A stretch of 20,449 nt of DNA, taken from Clostridiales bacterium (lineage in GTDB: Bacteria > Bacillota > Clostridia > Oscillospirales > Oscillospiraceae). Below are positions 6,145 to 13,405 of the stretch, piece by piece. The DNA is taken from assembly GCA_003522945.1 (NCBI GenBank), contig DPHR01000138.1:1-20449 (forward strand). The letters are read 5' to 3'. Position 1 is the stretch's first letter; each line of letters starts with the position of its first letter. Both the position numbers and the translations under genes were made by a program. Under the pieces are notes generated by a model, which was not told the origin of the DNA, ran no database searches, and saw nothing but the letters and a program-made list of their open reading frames with translations.

Positions 6145-7185
6145 ATGATCGAGTTTGACCGCCGTCAATTTGAAGAATATGCCCGCGCCGTGTTCACGAC
6201 CGACTCGCCCTCCGGCTGCACGGCCGATGCGATCGCGCTCATCAAAAGTTATGTGGAACAGCTCGGCTATACGACGCATGTCCACAACAAGGGCACGCTC
6301 GAAGTGGATGTGCCGGGGCTGGACGAAAGCAAGACTGTGGCGACCTCCGCACACGTCGATACGCTGGGGATGATGGTGCGCAGCGTGAAGAGCGGCGGAA
6401 CGCTCGCCCTTACGAAGGTCGGCGGGCCGATCTGCCCGACGCTTGACGGCGAATACTGCACGGTGCTCACGCGCGAGGGCAGACGCTACAGCGGCACGAT
6501 CCTCTCGCTCGCCCCGGCGGTGCACGTTTACCCCGACGCCGCGACGATGCCGCGGGATGCGGACCATCTCGAGGTCCGGCTCGACGAGGAAGTGAAAAGC
6601 GCCGAGGACGTCAAGGCGCTCGGCATCGATAACGGCGATTTTGTGTTCATCGATCCGAAATTCACGATGACCGGATCGGGCTTTCTGAAGTCCCGGTTTA
6701 TCGACGACAAGGCGAGCGCGGTGCTGCTCCTTCTTCTGCTGCGCTGGTGCAGCGAGAAAAAGGCGGCGTTCCGCCATCCGACGCGCATATACTTTGTTGT
6801 ATACGAAGAGGTCGGCCACGGCGCGAGTGCGCTCGCACGCAATATCGATGAGTTTGTCACGGTGGATATGGGCTGCGTGGGGCTCGATCTTGCGGGCAGC
6901 GAATACGCCGTATCCATCTGCGCGAAGGACTCTGGCGGACCGTATGACTACGAGCTCACGAACCGGCTCATCGCGCTCGCAAAGAAGCATGAGCTGCCGT
7001 ACACCGTGGATATCTTCCCGTTCTACGGCTCGGACGTCGGCGCTGCGTGGCACGCGGGGCTCGACTGCAAGGGCGCGCTCATCGGCAGCGGCGTCTGTGC
7101 GAGCCACGGCATGGAGCGTACGCACGTAAAGGGGCTCGAGGCGACGCTCAAGCTCATGTATCTCTATCTCTGCGGCGAGGAATAA
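6145..7185 (+). CDS. M42 family dinuclear metallo-aminopeptidase
   Basis: A 346-residue cytoplasmic aminopeptidase of the M42 (PepA/FrvX/tetrahedral aminopeptidase) family, which forms large oligomers and trims peptides from the N terminus. Metal-site residues are visible: His70 in SAHVDTLG, Asp187 in RFIDDKAS, Glu221/Glu222 in VYEEVGHG (proton acceptor and ligand), Asp241 in VTVDMG and His321 in CASHGMERTH. IDNGDFVFIDP is the usual family insert. ATG 6145 with AAGAGGAA upstream is preferred over earlier in-frame codons, which lie in the promoter. It is followed after 18 bases by a small membrane protein. Substrate preference among M42 members cannot be decided from sequence. Confidence 0.92.
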   Translation: MIEFDRRQFEEYARAVFTTDSPSGCTADAIALIKSYVEQLGYTTHVHNKGTLEVDVPGLDESKTVATSAHVDTLGMMVRSVKSGGTLALTKVGGPICPTLDGEYCTVLTREGRRYSGTILSLAPAVHVYPDAATMPRDADHLEVRLDEEVKSAEDVKALGIDNGDFVFIDPKFTMTGSGFLKSRFIDDKASAVLLLLLLRWCSEKKAAFRHPTRIYFVVYEEVGHGASALARNIDEFVTVDMGCVGLDLAGSEYAVSICAKDSGGPYDYELTNRLIALAKKHELPYTVDIFPFYGSDVGAAWHAGLDCKGALIGSGVCASHGMERTHVKGLEATLKLMYLYLCGEE

Positions 7186-7203
7186 AAAGAGGGAGGGCTT
7201 CCG

Positions 7204-7695
7204 ATGGAGGAACTGGAAAGAAAACGTCTGCACTGGCAGAAGGTGACGGCGGTCGTATGCATACTGCTGCTCATCGTCGTGACGGCAAGCTCGGCGCTGG
7301 CCTTTGTCGGTGTGCGGCGGTACGCCCCGCGCATCGAGCACATCGTCTCGCGGCTCGACAGCGTGACGGCGGAGCTGGATGCGCTCGATGCGCAGCGGCT
7401 CGTCGATACCGTGAACGGCCTGACCGGGGAGCTTGAAAAGGCACAGCTTGCCGATACGCTCGACTCGCTGCGGACGATCTCCGCGCAGCTCGAGAAGGTG
7501 GACTGGGCCGCGCTCGAGCAGAGCACCGGCGACATGCTCGCGCAGGCGCAGAAGAGCCTTGCCGCCGCGGAGGAAGCGCTCACCGCCGTGAACGACGCCG
7601 CGGAAAAGCTCGATGTGGAAGGACTCAATACGGCGGTCACGGAGCTGCTCGCCGTCATGCAGCCGCTCGCGGAGTTTTTCGCGCGGTTTAAATGA
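7204..7695 (+). CDS. Small membrane-anchored coiled-coil protein
   Basis: A 163-residue protein of unknown function. Residues 1-13 are charged (MEELERKRLHWQK). Residues 14-36 form one transmembrane segment (VTAVVCILLLIVV and following). The remaining roughly 125 residues are Ala/Leu/Glu-rich and helical, with repeated heptad-like spacing (RLDSVTAELDALDAQRL, LDSLRTISAQLEKVD, AEEALTAVNDAAEKLD), so an extracytoplasmic coiled coil is likely. There are no Cys residues outside the membrane segment and no catalytic motif. GGGAGGG precedes the ATG, and it sits 18 bases after the M42 peptidase, probably in one transcript. Proteins of this shape often act as scaffold or envelope partners, but no role should be assigned. 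Confidence 0.75.
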   Translation: MEELERKRLHWQKVTAVVCILLLIVVTASSALAFVGVRRYAPRIEHIVSRLDSVTAELDALDAQRLVDTVNGLTGELEKAQLADTLDSLRTISAQLEKVDWAALEQSTGDMLAQAQKSLAAAEEALTAVNDAAEKLDVEGLNTAVTELLAVMQPLAEFFARFK

Positions 7696-7739
7696 GTGAA
7701 CCAAAAGACACGCCGGGGCGTCTAAGTCTATACGGAGAA

Positions 7740-7864
7740 AACCCTCCAGTCACGGCTGCGCCGCGCCAGCCTCCCTGTTAGGGAGGCCAAGTGCGTTTGC
7801 AGCAAACCGGCTTGCCTCCCCTGACAGGGGAGGTGGCAAAACCGAAGGTTTTGACGGAAGGGTT
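7740..7864. repeat. Foldback MITE made of two inverted palindromic units
   Basis: A 125-base non-coding dyad. The left unit has tail AACCCTCCAGTCACGG, a hairpin B arm and hairpin A CCTCCCT-gtta-AGGGAGG. The right unit has hairpin A CCTCCCC-tgac-AGGGGAGG, then TG, hairpin B AAAACC-gaa-GGTTTT and tail GACGGAAGGGTT. The centre is GTTTG-cag-CAAAC between CAAG and CTTG. Reverse-complemented, the left unit shares TGGCGCGGCGCA and GCCGTGAC with the left arm at 2087-2148. It has the same architecture, with tails pointing outward rather than inward. It lies between two genes and carries no reading frame. Confidence 0.8.
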
Positions 7865-7892
7865 CACCCCTCTGCGAAAGGAGAAATACGAA

Positions 7893-8297
7893 ATGAAACG
7901 CTTTCTATCCCTGCTTCTGGCCGCCGTGCTGCTGCTCGCTCTTGCCGCCTGCGGCGGCAATGTGAAGGACGTGCAGACCAAGGCCGTCGCTTCTGAAATG
8001 TATACGCAAAATGACATTGACGCCGCCATCGACGTCATAAAAAAGGACTTTTCCCGCAGCTGGAAGGGCTGCACGCTCACGGAGATCTCCTACGCCGGGG
8101 ACGACGTGTCGCGCGAGCACCAGGACTGGGCCGACCGCAACAATGCCGACGAGGTGCTTGTCCTCACGTCCACCTTTGATGTGGACGAATCCGGCGCCAG
8201 CCCCTCGCTCAACCCGGGGCAGACCTACACGCACTGGATGTGGATCCTTGTCCGCACGAACGGCGGCACGTGGCAGCACGTCGATCACGGATATTAA
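7893..8297 (+). CDS. Small secreted lipoprotein, DUF4829-like
   Basis: A 134-residue lipoprotein. Residues 1-19 form a lipoprotein signal peptide and LALAAC is the lipobox, with Cys20 the lipidated residue. The mature part begins with a short polar stretch, then a compact alpha/beta domain: NDIDAAIDVIKKDF, CTLTEISYAGDD, DEVLVLTSTFDV and a C-terminal HWMWILVRTNGGTWQHVD. This Trp-rich ending resembles DUF4829-type extracellular domains, whose role is unknown. ATG 7893 was chosen because AAAGGAG lies 9 bases upstream and the signal peptide starts there; the frame is open further into the repeat. No separate promoter is evident, so transcription may come through the MITE from the M42 operon. Confidence 0.87.
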   Translation: MKRFLSLLLAAVLLLALAACGGNVKDVQTKAVASEMYTQNDIDAAIDVIKKDFSRSWKGCTLTEISYAGDDVSREHQDWADRNNADEVLVLTSTFDVDESGASPSLNPGQTYTHWMWILVRTNGGTWQHVDHGY

Positions 8298-8316
8298 AAG
8301 CGAATGAAGAAAAAAC

Positions 8317-8348
8317 GAGAGCCGGTTTTCCGCGGAAAACCGGCTCTC
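8317..8348. terminator. Bidirectional terminator between lipoprotein and LysR genes
   Basis: A perfect 32-base palindrome, GAGAGCCGGTTTTCCG and its complement. It is followed by ATTTTGT on the plus strand and GTTTTTTC on the minus strand. It serves the two convergent genes. Confidence 0.9.
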
Positions 8349-8361
8349 ATTTTGTATACTA

Positions 8362-9249
8362 TCAGTCGAACAGATGCACGAACGCCTTCTGCTCAGGCGT
8401 GAGCGTGGCGCTGCGGTTCCAGATGAGGTGCGCCTTGGAGACGATCTCCGGGCTGTCGATGCGCTTCATGACGAGCGTGGGATCGGAGTTCTGGATCGCA
8501 GAGGTATACGGCGCGATCGCCACGCCGATGCCGGACGCCGCCCAGCTCAGCGAGGAGGCGATGTTGTCGTTCTGGCAGATGATGTTGGGGATAAAGCCCT
8601 GACGGCGGCAGGCGTTGGTGAAAAGATCGTAGTACCGCCGGTGGATGATGATGGGGGTGTCCTGCAGACTGGTGAGCGCCACGACCTGCGTATCGTCGGC
8701 GGGGAAGAAGTTCGACTTGCCGATGGCGGTGAAGTAGTCCTGCCCGCCCTCGCCGAGCGCGGTATCGCGGATGGGACGGGAGCTGTAAGCGCCTACGTTG
8801 AACGGCTCGCGCACGATGCCGAAATCAACGGTGCCGTCGGCGAGCATATCGAGAATGCTCGTCGTGCTGCCCTCGTGGAGGACAAACTCCACGTGCGGAT
8901 AGCGCTCCTTGAGCTTGAGGACCTTATCCGGTAGAACGCGGTTGCAGATCGAGGAGATGGTGCCGAGGTGGATGGTGTACCGCTCCTCCTCATTGGCCGA
9001 CTGCATGAGCAGCAGCGTTTCGTTTACCTTGTCCATGATCTCGCGGGCGCGCTCGCGCAGGAGGATGCCCTTGGGCGTGATGATCATATTTTTCTTGTCA
9101 CGGATGAAGAGCTGGCAGCCCAGTTCCTCCTCCAGCCCCTTGAGCTGAAGACTCAGCGGCGGCTGGGAAATGCGAAGGGAATTGGCGGCTTTGGTGATGC
9201 TGCCGTTTTCGGCGATGGCAAGAAAGTATTCGAGCTGCTTGAGCGTCAT
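8362..9249 (-). CDS. LysR family transcriptional regulator
   Basis: A 295-residue LysR-type regulator. Residues 1-60 carry the winged helix-turn-helix (LKQLEYFLAIAENGSITKAA, then ISQPPLSLQLKGLEEELG and FIRDKK), followed by a linker helix. From about residue 90 a periplasmic-binding-like effector domain follows (IHLGTISSICNRVLPD, EGSTTSILDML, GTVDFGIVREP, SGIGVAIAPY). AGAGGAAG precedes the ATG. It is transcribed divergently from yqeB-selD with 141 bases between starts, and such divergent neighbours are the usual targets of LysR proteins. The effector is unknown; a selenium or purine/xanthine-related signal is only a guess from context. Confidence 0.93.
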   Translation of the reverse strand: MTLKQLEYFLAIAENGSITKAANSLRISQPPLSLQLKGLEEELGCQLFIRDKKNMIITPKGILLRERAREIMDKVNETLLLMQSANEEERYTIHLGTISSICNRVLPDKVLKLKERYPHVEFVLHEGSTTSILDMLADGTVDFGIVREPFNVGAYSSRPIRDTALGEGGQDYFTAIGKSNFFPADDTQVVALTSLQDTPIIIHRRYYDLFTNACRRQGFIPNIICQNDNIASSLSWAASGIGVAIAPYTSAIQNSDPTLVMKRIDSPEIVSKAHLIWNRSATLTPEQKAFVHLFD

Positions 9250-9275
9250 GATAGGGCACTTCCTCTTTGTATATC

Positions 9276-9292
9276 GATATTATATGGATATC
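9276..9292. promoter_or_regulatory. Candidate LysR operator (GATAT dyad)
   Basis: GATAT (9276-9280) and ATATC (9288-9292) form an inverted repeat separated by 7 bases at the LysR start region. A further GATATT (9341-9346) lies in the yqeB promoter spacer. Position and symmetry fit LysR binding, but the region is AT-rich, so chance cannot be excluded. Confidence 0.35.
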
Positions 9293-9318
9293 ATATGAAA
9301 AATTCGATAAAAAGTCAA
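9290..9318 (-). promoter_or_regulatory. Promoter of the LysR gene
   Basis: Minus-strand TTGACT (9313-9318), 17 bases, TATGAT (9290-9295). The -10 overlaps the right half of a GATAT/ATATC dyad (9276-9292), which could be the autoregulatory site. Confidence 0.75.
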
Positions 9319-9330
9319 GAGCCAATACCC

Positions 9331-9358
9331 TTGACAACCCGATATTCCATATTATACT
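9331..9358 (+). promoter_or_regulatory. Promoter of the yqeB-selD operon
   Basis: TTGACA (9331-9336), 16 bases, TATACT (9353-9358); a start near 9365 gives a leader of about 25 bases. AAGGGGAA lies just before ATG 9391. Divergent from the LysR promoter. Confidence 0.8.
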
Positions 9359-9390
9359 GGATTCAGAACCATTTCTAAGGGGAACAGGCT

Positions 9391-10227
9391 ATGCTCGTAA
9401 TGATAAAAGGCGCCGGAGACATTGCCTCCGGCATTGCGCTGCGGCTCTGGCGCGCGGGGATCAACGTTGTGATGACCGATCTTCCGAAGCCGTCGTCCAT
9501 CCGCCGCACCGTCTGCTTTTCCGAGGCGGTATACCGCGGCGAAACGAAGGTCGAGGAGGTGCACGCCCGGCTTGCCGCGGACGCTGCCGATGCGCTGCGG
9601 CTGCTTGAAGAGGACATCCTGCCGGTGATCGTCGATCCGAAGGCGGAGAGCGCGAAAGAGCTCCATCCGGATGTGATCGTGGACGCGATCCTCGCCAAGG
9701 AAAATCTCGGCACCGCCATCACCGACGCTCCGGGCGTCGTCGGCGTCGGCCCGGGCTTCACCGCCGGGACGGACTGCCACGCCGTTGTGGAGACGATGCG
9801 CGGCCACACGCTCGGCCGCGTGATCTGGTCGGGCAGTGCCGTCCCCAACACCGGCGTTCCCGGCAACATCGGCGGCTATACGATCGAGCGCGTGATGCAC
9901 TCGCCCTGCGCGGGAGAGTTCCACGCCCTGCGGCAGATCGGCGACACGGTCGAGGCGGGGGAGACTGTCGCCGCCGTCGGCGGCGAGCCGCTGTGCGCAA
10001 AGATCACCGGTACGCTCCGCGGCATACTGCCCGAAGGGTTTTATGTTCCGCGCGAGGGCTTTAAGAGCGCGGACGTCGATCCCCGCTGCCGGCTTTTCCA
10101 CTGCTTTACCGCGTCCGACAAGGCGCTGGCTGTCGGCGGCGGCGTGCTCGAAGCGGTGCTGATGCTCACCTCCGCCGTCGGAACGGCGAGAAAACCGGAG
10201 AAACGAGGAGAAGACTATGGAAAATGA
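9391..10227 (+). CDS. yqeB: YqeB, selenium-dependent molybdenum hydroxylase system protein
   Basis: A 278-residue protein of the EF2563/YqeB family, which co-occurs with SelD and YqeC in genomes with selenium-dependent molybdenum hydroxylases such as xanthine or purine hydroxylases. The N terminus IKGAGDIASGIALRLWRAG (5-23) is a Rossmann-like nucleotide-binding start. The family core follows as DAPGVVGVGPGF, GTDCHAVVETMRGHTLGRVIW and NTGVPGNIGGYTIERV. A lipoyl/biotinyl-like CAGEFHALRQIGDTVEAGE segment comes after. The biochemical step is not established; a role in maturing or inserting the labile selenium cofactor is the usual proposal. It overlaps selD by 11 bases, so the two are translationally linked. 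No hydroxylase subunit gene is in this window. Confidence 0.88.
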   Translation: MLVMIKGAGDIASGIALRLWRAGINVVMTDLPKPSSIRRTVCFSEAVYRGETKVEEVHARLAADAADALRLLEEDILPVIVDPKAESAKELHPDVIVDAILAKENLGTAITDAPGVVGVGPGFTAGTDCHAVVETMRGHTLGRVIWSGSAVPNTGVPGNIGGYTIERVMHSPCAGEFHALRQIGDTVEAGETVAAVGGEPLCAKITGTLRGILPEGFYVPREGFKSADVDPRCRLFHCFTASDKALAVGGGVLEAVLMLTSAVGTARKPEKRGEDYGK

Positions 10228-11254
10228 GATTCGCATGACAAAGCTCGCAAGCTGCGCCGGGTGCGGCGCGAAGGTCGGCGCGGGCACGCTCGCAAAGCTT
10301 CTGAAGGGTCTGCCCTCGGTGTATGACGAGCGCCTTCTCGTCGGCTACGACACGAGCGACGACGCCTGCGTTTATAAGATCTCGGACGAGCTCGTGCTCG
10401 TGGAGACGCTGGACTTCTTCCCGCCGATCGTGGACGATCCCTTCATGTTCGGCCAGATCGCCGCGGCGAACGCCATCAGCGATATTTATGCCATGGGCGC
10501 GCAGCCGAGGCTCGCGCTGAATATCATGGCCGTATCGCCGCAGATGCCGGACGAGGCCGTGCGCGAGGTGCTGCGCGGCGGCTATACGAAGGCGGCGGAG
10601 GCCGGCGTCATCATCTCCGGCGGCCACACCATCCGCGATCCCGAACCGAAATACGGCCTTTCCGTGACGGGCTTTGCCCACCCGGATAAAATTCGGTTGA
10701 ACTGCACGCCGCGCGCGGGCGACGTGCTCATTCTCACCAAAGCGCTCGGCACCGGCATCATCTCCACGGCGAACAAGGCCGACATGGTATCGGAGGAGAC
10801 CTACGCCAAAGCCGTCGCGCAGATGGCGGAGCTCAACCGCGCCGGGAGTGAGATCGCCGGAAAGTACGAGGTGCACAGCATCACCGACGTGACCGGCTTC
10901 GGTCTCATGGGGCACACGGGCGAAATGGCGAACGGCGGGAACGTGACCGCCGTGATCGAAAGCGCGAACGTGCCGCTCCTGCCGGAGGTCCTCTCGCTTG
11001 CCGAGATCGGCATCCTCCCGGAGGGTATGTACCGCAACCGCAATTTTGCCGAGCCCTTCAGCGAGAGCGCGCCGAACGTTACGCGCGCGATGATGGACGT
11101 GCTCTTTGATCCCCAGACCTCCGGCGGACTGCTGCTCGCCGTGGCAGAAAAGGACGCGCCCGCGCTGCTCGCGGAGCTCACCGATAAGGTACCGCACGCT
11201 GCGCGCATCGGCTATGTGACCGAAAAGCAGGGCTGCGCCGTCCGGGTGGTATAA
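10217..11254 (+). CDS. selD: Selenide, water dikinase (selenophosphate synthetase)
   Basis: Makes selenophosphate from selenide and ATP, the selenium donor for selenocysteine, selenouridine and the molybdenum-hydroxylase selenium cofactor. It has 345 residues, normal for SelD. The N-terminal catalytic loop reads LASCAGCGAK: Cys16 and Lys19 align with the catalytic Cys and Lys of the E. coli enzyme, the next position is Ala18 instead of the second Cys, and an extra Cys13 lies upstream. Later motifs DTSDDACVYKI, ETLDFFPPIVDDPF, AANAISDIYAMGA, GGHTIRDPEPKYG, TDVTGFGLMGH and FDPQTSGGLL are typical of the family. There is no in-frame UGA, so this is a Cys form. AGGAG precedes the ATG inside the yqeB end. 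Pairing with yqeB suggests it serves the cofactor branch. Confidence 0.96.
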   Translation: MENEIRMTKLASCAGCGAKVGAGTLAKLLKGLPSVYDERLLVGYDTSDDACVYKISDELVLVETLDFFPPIVDDPFMFGQIAAANAISDIYAMGAQPRLALNIMAVSPQMPDEAVREVLRGGYTKAAEAGVIISGGHTIRDPEPKYGLSVTGFAHPDKIRLNCTPRAGDVLILTKALGTGIISTANKADMVSEETYAKAVAQMAELNRAGSEIAGKYEVHSITDVTGFGLMGHTGEMANGGNVTAVIESANVPLLPEVLSLAEIGILPEGMYRNRNFAEPFSESAPNVTRAMMDVLFDPQTSGGLLLAVAEKDAPALLAELTDKVPHAARIGYVTEKQGCAVRVV

Positions 11255-11282
11255 AAACTGCGCCGTCCAGGTGGTATAAAAT
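11233..11282 (+). repeat. 25-base tandem duplication at the selD/MFS junction
   Basis: CTGCGCCGTCC, then GGGTGGTATAAAAA, occurs at 11233-11257 and again at 11258-11282 with two differences (G to A at 11269 and A to T at 11282). The first copy is the coding end and stop of selD. The second is the whole selD-MFS spacer. Confidence 0.9.
11269..11274 (+). promoter_or_regulatory. Ribosome binding site of the MFS gene created in the duplicated copy
   Basis: AGGTGG lies 8 bases before ATG 11283. The first tandem copy has GGGTGG at the equivalent place. The single change G to A brings it closer to AGGAGG. Confidence 0.55.
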
Positions 11283-12458
11283 ATGTATTCGCTGCTGCTG
11301 GCACTTATCTATCTTGCGTTCATCAGCCTCGGTCTGCCGGATTCGCTGCTCGGCTCCGGCTGGCCGGTCATGCACGCGGAGCTCGGCGTTCCGGTGTCGT
11401 ACATGGGCGTTGTGTCCATGGTGATCTCCGGCGGGACGATCGTTTCGAGCCTTCTGTCGGATAAGCTCACGCGAAAGCTCGGCACCGGCGGCGTGACGGC
11501 CGCGAGCGTGCTCCTCACGGTGCTCGGACTCTTCGGCTTCTCGTTTTCCACGAAGTTCTGGATGCTGCTCGCCTTCGCCGTGCCGTACGGTCTCGGTGCG
11601 GGCGCGATCGACGCGGCGCTCAATAACTATGTGGCGCTGCATTATAAGGCGCGCCACATGAGCTGGCTGCACTGCTTCTGGGGCGTCGGCACGATCGTCA
11701 GCCCGTTCGTTATGAGCTGGGCGCTGACGCACCGGACATGGAACGACGGCTACCGCGCCGTGGCGCTCATGCAGCTCTGTATCGCGGCGCTTCTGCTCGT
11801 GACGCTGCCTGTGTGGAAAAAAGCCGGCGGCACCGCGCCGGAGGAAAAACGGCGGAGCGTCGGTGTGCGCGGCGCGCTGAAAATAAAGGGCGTGCCGTAT
11901 CTTCTCGCGGGCTTTTTCGGCTACTGCGCCGCGGAAGCCACGGCGATGCAGTGGGCAAGCACGTATTTTGTTGCGGTCAAAGGGCTTCCCACGGAGGACG
12001 CCGCGGGGTTGGCCGCGCTCTTTTATATCGGCATCACCGCGGGGCGGTTCGTGAGCGGCTTTGCCGCCGACCGTCTCGGCGACAGGAAAATGATCCGCCT
12101 TGGCACGGGCGTGCTTTTCTGCGGCATCGCGGCGCTCGCGCTCCCGATACATTCGCATACCGCCGCCATTGCCGCCTTTGTCGTGATGGGGCTCGGCTGC
12201 GCGCCGATCTATCCCTGCATCATCCACTCCACGCCCGCAAACTTCGGTGCGGAAAGCTCCGGCGCGATCATCGGCATACAGATGGCGGGCGCGTACGTCG
12301 GCTCGACGTTCGCGCCGCCGCTCTTCGGCCTGCTGGGCAGCGCGCTCGGCTTTTCGATCCTTCCGGCGTATCTTCTGGTGTTTGCCGTTTTCATGATCGC
12401 CATGACGGAGCTGACGTTCCGAACGGCGGAAAAGAATAGGAGCGATACGGGACCATGA
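11283..12458 (+). CDS. MFS transporter, fucose-permease-like
   Basis: A 391-residue, roughly 12-helix major facilitator superfamily permease in the cytoplasmic membrane. The first helix (YSLLLALIYLAFISLGLPDS) and the conserved LHCFWGVGTIVSPFVMSW segment resemble the FucP/YfkF-type sugar and organic-solute permeases. Other features are the cytoplasmic loop SDKLTRKLGTGG after helix 2, and AGRFVSGFAADRLGDRKMIRLG after helix 8, which is the usual MFS loop motif. The substrate is unknown. The start codon follows directly on a 25-base tandem duplication of the selD end. The gene overlaps the next, a DMT exporter, by ATGA, so these two are cotranscribed, probably with selD. Confidence 0.88.
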   Translation: MYSLLLALIYLAFISLGLPDSLLGSGWPVMHAELGVPVSYMGVVSMVISGGTIVSSLLSDKLTRKLGTGGVTAASVLLTVLGLFGFSFSTKFWMLLAFAVPYGLGAGAIDAALNNYVALHYKARHMSWLHCFWGVGTIVSPFVMSWALTHRTWNDGYRAVALMQLCIAALLLVTLPVWKKAGGTAPEEKRRSVGVRGALKIKGVPYLLAGFFGYCAAEATAMQWASTYFVAVKGLPTEDAAGLAALFYIGITAGRFVSGFAADRLGDRKMIRLGTGVLFCGIAALALPIHSHTAAIAAFVVMGLGCAPIYPCIIHSTPANFGAESSGAIIGIQMAGAYVGSTFAPPLFGLLGSALGFSILPAYLLVFAVFMIAMTELTFRTAEKNRSDTGP

Positions 12459-13348
12459 AAGAAAACCGCAAGGCCTACGTTTCCCTGTGCAGCGCGATGC
12501 TGATCTTCGGCACGATCGCGATCTTCCGGCGGAATATCCCGTTTTCGTCGGGGCTGCTTGCGTTTTCCCGCGGGCTGCTCGGCGGCGTGTTTCTGCTGAT
12601 CTTCGTCGCGGTGAAGCATCACCGGATGGAAAAGGTCGAAAAAAAGCAGCTGGCGCTGCTCATCCTTTCGGGCGCGATCATCGGCATTGACTGGATCCTC
12701 CTTTTTGAAGCCTATAACTGCACCACCGTGGCGGTGGCGACGATGTGCTTTTATATGCAGCCGACGATCGTGATCCTGCTCTCGCCGGTCCTTTTCCGTG
12801 AAAAACTCAGCGTGAAGAAGGGGCTCTGTGCGCTCGCGGCGATCCTCGGCATGGTGTTCGTCTCCGGCGTGGCGGAGGGCGCGCCGCCCGGCGCGCAGGA
12901 CGCGAAGGGCATTGCCTTTGGTCTGGCCGCGGCGGTGCTCTATGCCGCGACCGTAATTATCAATAAGAAGATCAAGGTAGAGGACGCCTATGAAAAGACG
13001 ATCGTCCAGCTTCTCTCCGCGGCGGCGGTGCTCATCCCGTACCTGCTGCTCACGGAGGATTTTTCCGCGGTCGTGCTCGACGCGCGCACGGTCGTCCTTG
13101 TGCTCATCGTCGGCATCGTACACAGCGGCCTTGCGTACGCGCTGTACTTCGGGAATGTAAATAAGCTCCCCGCGCAGTCTGTGGCGGTGCTCAGCTACAT
13201 TGACCCCGTTTCCTCCCTCTTTTTCTCGGCGCTGCTGCTGCACGAGCGCCTGACGGCGTTCGGCCTTCTCGGCGCGGTGCTGATCTTCGGCTCAGCGCTC
13301 GTGAGCGAGCTCGGCGGGAAGAAACGCCGGCAGAACACGGCGGCATAA
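12455..13348 (+). CDS. EamA/DMT superfamily transporter
   Basis: A 297-residue membrane protein with about ten helices in two EamA repeats, typical of drug/metabolite transporters that export amino acids or small metabolites. The first repeat spans about residues 5-140 (AYVSLCSAMLIFGTIAIFRR; FSRGLLGGVFLLIFVAV; DWILLFEAYNCTTVAVATM). The second spans about 150-290 (GIAFGLAAAVLYAATVI; IVHSGLAYALYFGNVNKLPA; AVLSYIDPVSSLFFSALLLHE). The PAQSVAVLSYIDPV signature is characteristic. The start overlaps the stop of the MFS gene by four bases. It ends just before a strong terminator. Substrate and direction cannot be read from the sequence. Confidence 0.9.
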   Translation: MKENRKAYVSLCSAMLIFGTIAIFRRNIPFSSGLLAFSRGLLGGVFLLIFVAVKHHRMEKVEKKQLALLILSGAIIGIDWILLFEAYNCTTVAVATMCFYMQPTIVILLSPVLFREKLSVKKGLCALAAILGMVFVSGVAEGAPPGAQDAKGIAFGLAAAVLYAATVIINKKIKVEDAYEKTIVQLLSAAAVLIPYLLLTEDFSAVVLDARTVVLVLIVGIVHSGLAYALYFGNVNKLPAQSVAVLSYIDPVSSLFFSALLLHERLTAFGLLGAVLIFGSALVSELGGKKRRQNTAA

Positions 13349-13398
13349 AAAACCCGGGGGCGCGGTTCCTATGGACTGGAACCACGCCACCGGGTTTT
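13349..13398. terminator. Bidirectional terminator between EamA and PlsY-like genes
   Basis: Long stem: AAAACCCGG pairs with CCGGGTTTT, GGCG with CGCC and GGTTCC with GGAACC, around TATGGACT, with small bulges. A T-tract ends both strands. It lies directly after the EamA stop and just beyond the PlsY-like stop at 13406. Confidence 0.88.
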
Positions 13399-13405
13399 TA
13401 TAAAA

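Noticed and set aside
6118..7704. A 528-codon minus-strand open frame opposite the M42 peptidase and coiled-coil genes
   Set aside because: It spans two well-supported plus-strand genes and reads as His/Arg/Glu-rich low-information sequence; a codon-bias shadow.
10217..11254. Possible selenocysteine-containing SelD
   Set aside because: The frame has no internal UGA and the catalytic position is Cys (TGC).
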